64,000 nt of DNA from Cyanoderma ruficeps (Eukaryota; Chordata; Aves; Passeriformes; Timaliidae). The position numbers and the translations under genes were made by a program. The DNA lies in assembly GCA_008694505.1 (NCBI GenBank), contig VZDJ01000219.1, positions 2,272,526 through 2,336,525 on the forward strand. The letters are read 5' to 3'. The notes beneath the pieces were generated by a model that did no database searches, was not told the DNA's origin, and worked only from the letters and a program-made list of their open reading frames with translations. Below are positions 26,077 through 37,325 of the stretch, piece after piece (position 1 is the first letter of the stretch; each line of letters starts with the position of its first letter).

Positions 26077-29000
26077 TTATAACAACTTCAGAAACCACAG
26101 AAGTCATCCTTCCCACTGAATAGCTGCTCAGCTGCAAGATCTGACCCGGAGAGATGCTATTCCAAGGCCCTCAATAATACTAGCATGCTTCTTAATAAAA
26201 TGAAAACTAAAATACTACCAAAGTGTCTTCTTCCATCTCAGCCTATAGGAAATCTAGCTTGATAAGTTCATATCTTTATTTCCTTTACCCAGATTGCTGC
26301 AATATGTATTTGGGAGCCCAAAGAAAATATCAAAAGACAGAAGGTATAAATATGTGTTTGTACGGCATTTAAATACAGTCTGATATGCTCTGAGGATGGA
26401 CTGTACTTGTGATACATTCCAGGAATCAACTATGTTTCTTAGAGTCCAGCTTGTGTAAATCTCTCTTTCAGACCTGAGCACAGATGGACAACCACTGTGC
26501 AAGCACAGACTATGAACAAACAGTATATACAAGCCTCAGGATCTTAAACATGCTCAGTATTAGGGCAGGTGCCTCCAGAAGCCAGCATGGAATACACTAG
26601 CAACTTATTTTGTCATAGTTATACCTCCTTCTGGGACTTTATTCACAAATAAACCTGCCTCTTCCTCTCCCACCTGTGCTGTTCTGCTGCACAGTGCTAA
26701 GCATCCAGAAACTTGTGGTTATTTTCACTGTAAGAAGTGAATTTGTACACCACTACGGTGGAAGTGGTGCTGATGAAATGTAAGAAACCCAAATGGACAC
26801 CAGGAAAACAGCCCTGTTTTAGCACTGGGTTGTTCCAACTACTGCTTCAATCTACACAGAGCTCTGTTTTCAGTTTTCTCCATAAGGCCACTTTTCTTGC
26901 CATTTCCTTACACAACTAAAGGAGCGGTACCATATAGAAGCGGTGTCTCTTCCAAAAGTCAGTGGGTTTAGCACAAGAATGTGAAAGATCACAGCAATGG
27001 CACTCTCTGATAACAAACAGAAGCACATAATGGGGTCAATTATTTGGGCTGGGAAAAACATTTGAAGCTACTTCTTCACATAAGATTCCTACTGCAAGCT
27101 GAAAAATGTAGGGAGTTAGCTTTAAGAACAATGATAACAAGCCTTTGAGAGCAGGTAACTTTAGGAAAAGTTCTTCAAGGTACTTCCATCTCCCCAGTAT
27201 CATCACATCTTTCTTTTATGGGTTTAGCCTAATCTGATGTTCTTTAACCATGAGATAGACAAAATATAAATTGAAAAAATGGTCGTCTACTTCTACCAGA
27301 GATAGTGTGTCTTGTTCACAGATGGTTGAGATTTCAGCATGGTCTCTGTGGTGCTACCAAACAACTTTTGAGGTGTTGAAGAACTTTGATGAGAGGTCTG
27401 CCAGCCAAAGACTACACAGGCAAGTGGACAAACAGCTGCTCATAAGAAATCTCTCACTTGATTTGAGAGGCAGAGCTTCAGCCTTCCTGAATCATGGTCA
27501 ATCATCCCCCGAGCTTCTTACAGGAAGAGTGCAGAGAAGAGAGTCAGCGATTTCAAATGCTACAGAGAGGCTGAACAAATAGATAAAAGTACTTACTTCC
27601 CTTGTCACTGCCAGGGAAGAAGTGTCATGAACTTGTAAAAGCTTAAATTAGGCAGAAGGTTGTCTTTAACCTGTGTGAAATATAAGGAAATTAAAGGCAA
27701 ATTTTCAGGTTGCTCCTATAGTATCTGACAGAAGCCATTCAATTCTGACGGGAGCTTCTGCAAAAAGTCACCAAAAAAAACTTTATGGATAAAAACCACC
27801 CAAACAAAAAAAACCCAAGGACCAATAACAACAAAAAGGAAGTTTCTCCTTTTGCCTAAGGAATGGAACTTATGAAGCATCTTTTATAACTTACTACTTA
27901 AGAACTAAATGAAAAAAGTTTTATAATAAAAGGGAGTAAAAAATGAATAATCTCTTTTGAAACTCATTAGTTATGGGATAGTTTAGTTTTCAAAAAGCTC
28001 TGTTTCTTCTGATATATACATATGAAACCTTTGGCACAAACAGGGGTAAGGCACCATTTCCTATCCATTTTCCATCTGAAGAGGAGTTACATCTTACATG
28101 AGTAGAACATGACACTTCAACATCACATTTACAATCAATTCAAATCCATTGCCTTCACCAAGCTGCCAGATTCCTTGAAAAGAACAGTGTGCAGAGAGTA
28201 AACACAAAGCACATCCCATGAAATATTTAGAAAATGTAATGACACAAACAGCCATCTACACTTCACATGTAACAGTAGGCATTCACTGCACCACCTGAGC
28301 TGATTGGCCAGACTCAGGCTGAGCTTTATAAAGGAAGTATTGACTAGAAAAAGCAGTGTGTACCTTGACGTAATTACACACTAATCAGTGAAGTATTCAA
28401 GTCTTTGTAATTAGGGAGATAATTAATAGTGGATATGACATACATGAGGAAAGGTACCAGTCTCTGGTGTGACGAATTCAGGGGAAGATTTGGGCAAAAT
28501 TTCTCATTTTGAAAGGCAAGACAAAATAAATTTGGGATATGGGTTCCTGTGATCTGTGCTTCAGTTTACAAGAGAAATGTAAAATACATGGGTTTTGTTT
28601 CACATTAATAAATTTAGTTAAACACCGAGTACAGACAAACCAGCAGACCTTCCTGCAAAGGTTTTATCATTCATCAGCCACACACAATGCATTTAGCACC
28701 AAGCTGGATTGACTTTATCAGACACACATCTCTTTTATAGAAAAGAATAAAAAGGCATTATTCTAACTCAGTTATGGTTCGAACAAAGGCACTGCTGCTT
28801 GCTTACCTGGGTGACCTATATCATCTAAGTTTTCTTTTATGAAACTAATAATTGACAAACTGAATAATGTGCTGTAATGGAGTTCTTGTTAAACATAGTT
28901 TCATCATTTCTCTCTACTAGATGGAAAGGCTCATGATTAAATAATAATTGAAAAATCTTGTGGTTATTTTGAGAGGGTTTTTTTAAAAGCTCTCCATGTT

Positions 29001-32000
29001 GTGACCTTCACACAGTGATGTAGATACAGCTGCAGGCAAAAGCTCTTTCCCTTAGAATTCAGGAAAAAGGAAGATCCCAGCTAGCCTCAGCAGTTTATGA
29101 ACCCAGCTGCTGCAGTATTTTCCTGATAGCCCACATTTCTGTTTTCCTCAGTTTCCTGGCTAAATATCGGACTCCAATTCCTCATTCTCAATCCCTGATT
29201 GCCTTAGTTCATTCAATTATGAGTGGGGCATTCATATTATCCAAAAAAACCCACCATGAAGAGAAAGACTGCAAACAGGATACAGCTTCAACAGGCCCTC
29301 ATGTGGGATATGGACAAAAAGCCCCATGATGCTGTGCCAGAGCAGGGCACAGAATGTGGGACTGGAGTCACTTTAGGGGCAATGGAAAATTTTACAGGCG
29401 CTGAAGCCCTGCCTGTCATGAAAGGGGGAGAACAGCATGGACATCCATGGTGTAAAACCTCACCCCGCCTTATACAAGAGGATTTTTTGGTCTCCTTTGG
29501 GGTTTTTGTGGGCTTGTGTTGGGTTTTCTGCCTGTTTGGTTTAGCATTCATCCATTCCTCCTATAATCATGAGTGCTAGAAACACCTGTATGTCTGGGAG
29601 GATGAAACCCAAGATCCTGATGCACATCTCTCAGGTCAGCACTGATCTGAATGGAAAATCTAACAGCTGCCCAAGGGCTGAATGTCAGCTCTGAGCAACC
29701 GAATGCCAAGATGGCATTTGGGTTTACCCTTTTAGGCCACCAAAGCACAGCTGTCTTGCCACATCTCCATCCTTAATCTCTAGAATATCATCAAGCACTC
29801 TGCTCCAGATAGTATTTATTGAGCTCTTTCAATGTATACCAGACAGTGTAGCAGCAATTCATCACATCATCCTCTCAACCTACACTGCAGTCTTGCTGGG
29901 TTATATTAAAGTTGCAACAAATGCTTAAGCTTTCTAATACTGTCATTTCATATTCCTGTCTTACACAAGGCTTTAAAGTTTACCAGTACTACATATCCAT
30001 TTTTTGTCCTTAACCCCATCATCTAGACTCCCTCTGCACTGAATACATAAGCCATTTACCTGGACCAAATTGAGTTTATGTGTAGTTAAGTCTTTAAAAG
30101 TCATCCCTGCTAGTCAATTCCCTCATTAGGAAACCACTTCCTATCTGAAGTGCCCTCAGGTTTTGAGAGCACATCAAAATTGGATCCACTTAAGAAACCG
30201 AGCTTTGATACTGCGCTTAATGACTTTCTAAATTTGTCATTTACAAAGTACTTTACAAGCCTTCCTAAAGAAGAGCTGAAGTCTGCCCATGCAGGAGCTA
30301 ACCTCCCCAGCTCTGCTCCTGCAGGAGCCTCGGAGATGTGTGACGTGTGCGGTGCCATTTTCTGAGTGTATGACATTTCATTTAAATCCCATCATCTCCT
30401 TGGGACCATCTGGCCACTTTCTCAGCTCCCAGCAGATCCCACAACTGTGACAGCTCTTCCTCTCTCCTCGTTCAGATCAGCTCCTCCTGTTGTTTCCAGG
30501 CTACCTGGGGCGCTCCGGGAGAGAAACAGGCACAACATTCCCAGACAGTTCTCTCTGCAGAAACCAGCACTCCACCATGACATACAGAGCAGCTCTGCAC
30601 CCTCCCTGCTGCTTCTTGTACCTAAAATATCGATATTCTATCCCAAAATTATGAGGGCATATTATATTCCCCCCCCTGCACACACAGTTGAAGACAACGC
30701 AGATCTGCTCCAACTGCCTCAACACTTTTTAAACATCCCCTTTTAACAAGGAAAGTATTTCCTGTTGGAGAAAGTGAATATTTCTTGGTGGGTGGGGAAC
30801 TCTAGGAAGTGAGCTTAATCTCCCACTTGTTTAACCCAAACAGAATTCTGGGATCAACAACATAAAAAGCTTCTACTTTCTACTCCCTTACAACTCACAG
30901 ACATTAGCATGCATACGACAAACCCAAAATAGTCTCAAGAGTAGAACCACAGTGTTGCTATAATCATTCCTGCAAATTATGAAGTGTGAAATAGAAAGCT
31001 GGAAAAAAATTAAAAAATGAAATATTGATAACAACATGTCAAAATTACAACAGTAAAAGTTGTAATTTTTGTAAAAAACTCCTTGGCTGTCATCTGTCTG
31101 GTGGCTTTTTGTAAATTCCTCTGATGCAATAACATCTTTTCTTTTCTATTGCAATTCTAAGTTTGCTATTGAACAACATCCCAGGAAAAGCTCAGATTGT
31201 ACTGCTCATAAAATTTTGAAACAACGATAAACTGTGAGGTCAGTTTGAATTATGAGGTGGGGTTATGTTTTCAGATTTACTTATGCATTTGGGAAGTTAC
31301 TATAGGAAATTGCCATTGAAAACTTCATAGCAGGGAAAAAAAAGAGAAAAATATGATTTACTTAATTTTTCATAAGATTCAACCAGAAGTACAACACAAA
31401 TACAGTTTTTCATATTTTACCTTATAATTTATCCAATTTTACTTCCTTTATTTCATTTAGTAAGTCATATGCACTCAAGCTATTGTCTGATATTCAACTT
31501 TTAATTACTTCAATAAAAAGCACCACCAAAGCAACATGGAGAGAATAATAAAAGTCACTGTCACCAGTATGTCTAAAATAGCAAACACTGCTGGGTATTG
31601 AACCTGAAAATATCAGTGCAGCTCCCTACAGCACCTTCCACCTGACTTGAATTGTCACACCTGAGGCTGAAGTCAGTGAAGAACAGAAGATTCTCTCCAG
31701 AAGAAAAGGTGAAATGAGGGAAGGAAGAGACCCTACAGGATTCCCTGCCAGGACTCTCCAGGTTCATTCCAATAAAGCACCATTTCCCCACCCCTCCCAA
31801 GCTGGGCTTGAAGCACAGAAATGGTTCTTATGAGCAAAATGTTTTGCTTCTCACAGCCATTATCTACAAAGAGCTGCCACAACCACAGTGTTTTGTGGTG
31901 CATTTCTTTAAAACGTGCCCAGATTACCTCAGCACGACCTTGAACTCTCCCTTGTTCTGCCGAAGTTTGGGATTGCTTTATTCCTCCCCATTCATTCTTG

Positions 32001-35000
32001 TCTTGCTTTTCAGTTCAGAATTGCAGCTACTAAGATAAAAGCATGCCTTGATAATATTTTTTTTTGATCTGACATTATTTTAATAACGTGGCTTCAGTCC
32101 TGGCAATTCTTTTCCTCCATCAAGACACTCTTTTTTTCCTTTTCTGACACACAAATGTAAAACAGAAACATCTCAAGTGTGTGCTATTATAATATCAGAA
32201 TAGAAATCTCGTGATAAACATTTTATGTTATGTCCCATTCTACCAGTGACATTATCTATCCATTATACACAATAACGGTACAAGCAGATAAAATGTCAAG
32301 GGAACAACCTTCTACCGAAAAAAAAAAAAGTCACCAACACCATTTCTAAATTTTCTGTTTCACAACAGGAGAATTACCAGGCTCTAGATTCACATCGAAC
32401 TGAAAACCCTCCTCCTGGATTCACTTCAAGCCAAGGAATTCATTTCAGCACTCAAACCAAGATTTGCCCTGAGTTTACGTCCTACTTTTCCCTTCTCCTT
32501 TCCTCTACCTCAGATTATCTTTTCTCTCCTCTGTTACTGGTCCGTGCAGCTTTTCACTCCCATCTGCCTTATGTCACTTGAATTTCACTGCTTTCCTAAC
32601 AGCCTGCAACTGGTCATTCAAGAACAGTGAAGCCAGGAAAAGAGAAAAATTGCAGATATGTTGCAAAAAGATTCTGTAAATAGATGTTTCTTAATTATGA
32701 TCATTCTGTTTTCATGGATTTTTTTACTTTATTTTATATTCTTCAGAAGAACATAATTTTCAGTTCAACTTAAAAAACAAAACCCCCCAAAAAACAGAAC
32801 CCCACAAATAAACCCCAGAAGAAACCAATCCTGTAAGAATAGTTGCTTCAAGGTCACTACCTAAACATGACCAGCCCCTAAGCTTTACTCTGGAAATAGA
32901 AATACTGTAGGCTTAGGAAAGAACATGGCAACTGATGAAAAAAAACCAAAATCTTTTTGAGAAGTTTGCCATGATGTTTCAGAATAAATAGATACAAGAT
33001 TTAATCAAAATAAAAAAAAGCATTCAGGAACAGTGCTGTATCCCCTAGAGCTCACACCTTGCGTCCCCACAGGTGATTCTCTCTCCAAAGCTGGCACATG
33101 ACATCAGAGGTGATCTGTATTTCTAACTGGCCTTTTACATTTGGATGCACCAAAAAAAATTAGTTTACTTAAATCTCACAACCCAGTGCAACACATTGAG
33201 TAACAATGAGATGACAGATTTGTGTTACAAATTCAGAACTGATCAGTCTAAAAAAGAAATGGCCACATCTAGACAGCAGCAAAAACTACAAGATACAGTA
33301 AGAATTTAGAGCCTAATCAGACATCTGAAAATAGAAATGTTTTTAAAATATCAGCAAGGTGTTTTGTTAGGAAAAATTTCAGTATGCCAAGTAAAACATG
33401 GAACTTAATGAGTTTCCATTATTTCAATTTATCTATAAGCATTCTAAGCCTGCTAATATTTCAAGGTTCACAGCATTCTGGTTTGTTATAAAATTAAATC
33501 ATACTAAATCTACAAGCACAGAAAATGGTCACAAGCTTTGTGAATGAATTTGAATGGGAGCAATTTTTAGAAATTAAGCTTCTTCTGTGCTACTTGGAGA
33601 TGACAAAATGACAAAACAGATTTATTGATACAAAAAATTGTGAGAGGTATGGTTTGTTTGGGGTTTTTCTTAAAGTTTAAATTGTGATAGCATCTCGATA
33701 TTTAAAAAATAATCATCTTTTAGAGTTGAACTACTCTTTCATAACACTTGAGCTGTATCAGGGAAAAAGCTTTAACAGTACTCTCAATAAATTCAGAGGT
33801 GTAAGCACCCTGAGTTCCCTCTAATATTGCTGGGCATAAAGGGGTACAGTCTCATCCCAAGTAATGCCTTGCTTTTTGCTGGTATCCTGCAAATATGAAA
33901 CCGTATCAGAGCACAAATTTCTCTTGAAATATAGATTCTTGTTACTTCCTCTCAAGATGAACACCTAGCAGGTTATTGATCTGCTTCTGAAGGACACGGT
34001 GTTTATTATGTAGGAAACCACTGCTGGGCACAAGTGTGAGAAATTAATGATGGTTTTGTAAGTGTCCACACTGTGGTGCTGAACCAGTGGGGCAACTGTC
34101 AATCTATATGATAATGTATCCCAAAACTTCATAAAATCAGTGATGTGAAGAAGCATTGATTTTTGAGCTAACTAGGATTTGTGGGAGAGTAAGGCTAAAA
34201 AGTTTACTGAAGTTAACACCTCTGTGTACACAACAGTTGCTTCCAACTTGCGTGATGTTTTTTTAAAACAACCAAACACACAGAAACCCTTCTCACAGAA
34301 ACCCAAAATGAATTCCACATACTGGTTTATTACTTGCTTGCTGTTTGATCATGTTGTTCTTTCTCTTATTCATATCATTGTTAGAAATATGAAAAATGGA
34401 TTCACTGTCCTGTATTTCCAATTACATAATAATTCACTTATTATGGGGAGGAAAATGGAAAACAAGTGAACAGACTCATTCTTTTATCAGTCTAGGACTG
34501 TGTGTATAAAAGTGGGTTCTGAGATTATGTTTTCTTGGACAAAAGGTGTGACACACTGCTGCCACAGAAATGGAGAAACCACCTGCACAGAAGTGAATTC
34601 CTGCTAGGGCACTGAAGCCCAATCATTCCATAATGTCAGAATTCTATTAGTCAGGTTTTTTTATTTGAAATTATCCTCAGAAGCTTTAACAAAACTGTAC
34701 TAAAATCAATGGAAGTTGTCATATTTTCTGTGAACGGTATCATTAAAAGGAAAAATCAATTAACCAGTCACTGATTCTTTTTAAAACATGGGCTTCCTTG
34801 TACAAACCATTATTAGTAAATGCACATTCCCTCCCTAGTTTTGATGAAGAAATGTATCCTGCTATGTCTATGGAGAGGATATATTACTTGAATATTCAAT
34901 TTAAATCAACAAAAAAAGACTGCTGTTACAAACAAAATCAATTGCACTTTGCTGAACTTCTTTCTATCAACATATAAACTGCAATTTTGCCCTGTTTGCT

Positions 35001-35956
35001 TTGACAAGCAGTTGCTTGTGTTTCCAGAGCCTGGCACATTCACTTTGCTGAAACCAAGACAACTGGCAGTGAGTACAGGGAGGAGCCCAAAATAAGCACC
35101 TACAAATCCTCTTCTGAGAGGCACCCAACAGGTATCAAACTGAATTTGATCCCAATAGGCTAAGCAGAGGGCTGGTGTCAGCTGCTGGAACAGTTGCTCT
35201 GAGGGTTGATGATGCTAGGGAGGTTGCTCTTCACCACCTCCTCAGAACGACAACATCCAAACCCCTTTGTTCCTATTTTAACTAAGCTGAGTTTGCACTT
35301 TCATTACCCTATAGGATGGAGGACAAATTCCTGCAAATCCTTTTTTACTATTTTCCCTCTTGAGTTCTGTTTAAACCTATGTGAGCTCAGAAAATTCCCT
35401 AGGTAAGAACTCTAGGATGATCCATATGAAGAACCTGAATTTGGACATGTGCACCTGAGAGGACAGTGCTGAACACAGGACACTCAGACTCTACCACTGC
35501 CAGGCTGTTTGGTCACAAGTGATTGTTGCTGTGGCCAAAGTCTCATTTCTGAGACTTTAAACAACACTAAACACAAACGTTCTGCCTCAACCCGATGCAT
35601 AGATTTGCTTTCCAAAAGTCCCCCAATACCAATAATAAAAGAGCAAAAGAATTGTTTTTTACAAGTTCAAAACCATGGAAAAAAAAAGTCTAAAATTAAA
35701 TCTGATTGTTACGAATTAGCACCATTGTTACAGCTACTGGTGCATTGCAGATTATTAATATTACTTCAAGCTGTGTTGAAAAATCACATATAAATCTATT
35801 TCTCTTTGGAAACTCCTTTCTGCTTCTCATCATTAAGTTTAATTTAGGACACTCGGAGCACAAACTTGTGTGACAGATTACAGCACAAGAAGTAACCTCT
35901 AAGATCAACCAACATCTATCAAATAAGATGCACAAAATAGTTTCCTGATAGTGATG
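26077..35956. other. TENM2 intron, nothing recognised
   Basis: AT-rich unique sequence with A-rich low-complexity segments (27770-27840, 32770-32815) and modest GC patches at 29280-29480, 30280-30600 and 35160-35260. I see no repeats with clear ends and no coding segment. Confidence 0.6.
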
Positions 35957-36048
35957 CTAAAAAATCCCAAAACGCATTTAAAAAAAATCCCAAAACACAT
36001 TTAAAAAAATTCCAAAATGCATCTAAAAAATCTCAAAACGCATCTAAA
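35957..36048. repeat. Small AT-rich minisatellite, about four units of 21-24 bp
   Basis: Four degenerate tandem units with the core 'aaaatcccaaaacgcattt' follow each other (variants 'cacattt', 'tgcatct', 'cgcatct'). The array ends about 430 bp downstream (in transcription) of the TENM2 exon donor. The clear unit-to-unit similarity indicates recent local duplication. Confidence 0.85.
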
Positions 36049-36477
36049 GACCAGCTTTAGTCAAACTGAGAAAGTGCAAACTTCACTTTTGAAAGCAGAC
36101 TGGTGTATTTCTAAGCACGCTCACACCCTTGTGAGGTTAGGAATACACTGATGGAAAAGTGACGCTGTGTACACCACAACGACACAAGACTCCAACCTCA
36201 GAAGGCTGAAAATGACTCCTTTAATTTTGGGATGTGTCTCCTTTTTTATTATTGTGTCTCCCTAGTCTACACAGACCAACTCCATCGGTGAAACGAAGAC
36301 AAACCTCTTCAATCACATTGGTCAGACCAGAGGGACATCAAGAAGAAGTCCCTCCTAGGAAAAGAAGGTTAACATAGCACAGTCACAAAAACACGTCTCT
36401 TGTTTACAGAAAATTCCCTGGGAAAAGAATTTCAGAAAACCAAAACATCTCAGGCATGACCCGGGGCTACAGACAAG
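36049..36477. other. TENM2 intron immediately downstream of the exon
   Basis: About 430 bp between the minisatellite and the donor. I see no repeat or gene. GC content rises towards the exon. Confidence 0.6.
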
Positions 36478-36483
36478 GCCTAC
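36478..36483 (-). other. TENM2: 5' splice site of the TENM2 exon
   Basis: On the minus strand the exon ends AACG followed by GTAGGC. The GT is at 36483-36482 and a G at +5 supports it, but C at -2 and G at +4 depart from the AG/GTAAGT consensus, so this is a moderate donor. Reading through it would add four codons and then a stop, which supports a real exon boundary here. Confidence 0.85.
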
Positions 36484-36759
36484 CGTTTTCCTCGTCCGAC
36501 TTGTTGTCGTTGTCGGAGTCGGTGAGCGTGAGGGCCGAGTTCTCGCGGCTGGAGAGGCCGGAGCTCCTCCTGGATTTGATGCCCCTGCCCCAGAGGCGGA
36601 TGGCGTGCTCCGGGGACACGCCGCCCTCCGTGTCCGAGTCGTTGTCCGAGCCGGCGCTCAGCGAGTAGCCCTGGTGCAGGATGCCCATGTCCGAGCAGTA
36701 CCCGCTGCGGTGCGGGGACGGCTCGCAGATCCCCAGCTCCGCAAGGGTGAAGTTGGTTC
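36484..36759 (-). CDS. TENM2: Teneurin-2 internal coding exon (cytoplasmic N-terminal domain)
   Basis: Teneurin-2 is a large type II single-pass synaptic adhesion protein that binds latrophilins; its cytoplasmic N-terminus links to the cytoskeleton and may be released to the nucleus. Read on the minus strand, this 276-bp exon is open throughout and encodes the Ten_N-type region: [20 protein letters not shown] near the start, [12 protein letters not shown] in the middle, then [13 protein letters not shown] and an acidic serine-rich end. The [14 protein letters not shown] wording points to TENM2; as I recall, TENM3 reads QLGVCEP here and TENM4 diverges further. The exon starts after TTGCAG and ends before GTAGGC. 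It splits a Gly codon at each end (phase 1-1), so it is symmetric. From memory it covers roughly residues 76-168 of the full protein. It has no transmembrane segment, EGF or YD repeats, which lie in later exons outside this window. Recalled vertebrate sequences have small differences in the SAGSDNDSD and GGV stretches. Base use is GC- and CpG-rich, unlike the flanks. Confidence 0.9.
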
Positions 36760-36810
36760 CTGCAAGGACAAGGAAAAAAAACAAAGTGAAGTAATTTTAA
36801 AAGTTAGAGG
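36760..36810 (-). other. TENM2: 3' splice site, pyrimidine tract and candidate branch point of the TENM2 exon
   Basis: On the minus strand the exon is preceded by a nearly uninterrupted pyrimidine tract ending in CCTTGTCCTTGCAG, with the AG at 36761-36760. A CTAAC motif (complement of 36803-36807) puts a possible branch-point adenosine at about 36804, some 44 nt from the acceptor, which is a normal distance. The acceptor looks strong. The branch point is inferred from the motif only. Confidence 0.8.
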
Positions 36811-37024
36811 ATTTATTTTCAGCTTGAAAAATATCAGAATTTTTAACTTTTGCCCAGTTCTGCTCTATTCCAATGAATTACTTACAGAAATCTCTGGTGC
36901 ACTGGTTAGCAAGATTTAACCTTGAAAATTCAGAAAGTATCTAAAATGGATGAAATATACAAAACAAAGGTAGGAGAGGTCTAAATTTTACACTACTCTT
37001 TTGGCCCCAAATAATTAGTAACTA

Positions 37025-37319
37025 TGTGAGCTTGATATTTTCTGAGCCTGAGAATTTCTCTTTCCAAGAGAAACTTTTCAGCAGTTTTTCTTTTTCCCAA
37101 AACGACCTCGTGTAAACAATATTCCTTTCCCATAACAACAGGAGTTGTTTGCTATTTCTGTTACTCAGCCAATGGGAGAGGTGTCAGCCCTATGGACCAA
37201 TAATGTGCATTTAGAGCAGCATGTTATAAAAGGGCTGAATAAACTGTAAATAAAACCTTCTGATTTCTGCTGCCTTCTGACTGCAGTCAAGCATCTTTAT
37301 TTCGTGTCCTATTGCGACA
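37025..37319 (+). mobile_element. Solo LTR of an endogenous retrovirus (class II, ERVK-like)
   Basis: A 295-bp block starts TGTGAGC and ends GCGACA, giving TG...CA termini. It has a TATAAAAG box at 37225-37232, AATAAA signals at 37238-37243 and 37249-37254, and CCAAT motifs shortly upstream. TAACTA at 37019-37024 and TAACTT at 37320-37325 look like a 6-bp target-site duplication with one changed base, or a 5-bp one plus an extra A. No internal retroviral sequence lies beside it, so it is a solo LTR left by LTR-LTR recombination. It is antisense to TENM2 and begins about 265 bp upstream of the TENM2 acceptor side. The general layout resembles the LTRs at 45.3 and 58.5 kb, but I do not claim the same subfamily. 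Confidence 0.7.
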
Positions 37320-37325
37320 TAACTT

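Noticed and set aside
1..36483. Search for the next TENM2 exon (proline/serine-rich part of the cytoplasmic domain)
   Set aside because: No matching minus-strand frame with splice sites was seen; proline-rich frames in GC patches did not match.
36456..36668. Plus-strand open frames over the TENM2 exon (also 36605-36919)
   Set aside because: They are antisense shadows; the minus-strand frame matches teneurin-2 and has proper splice sites.
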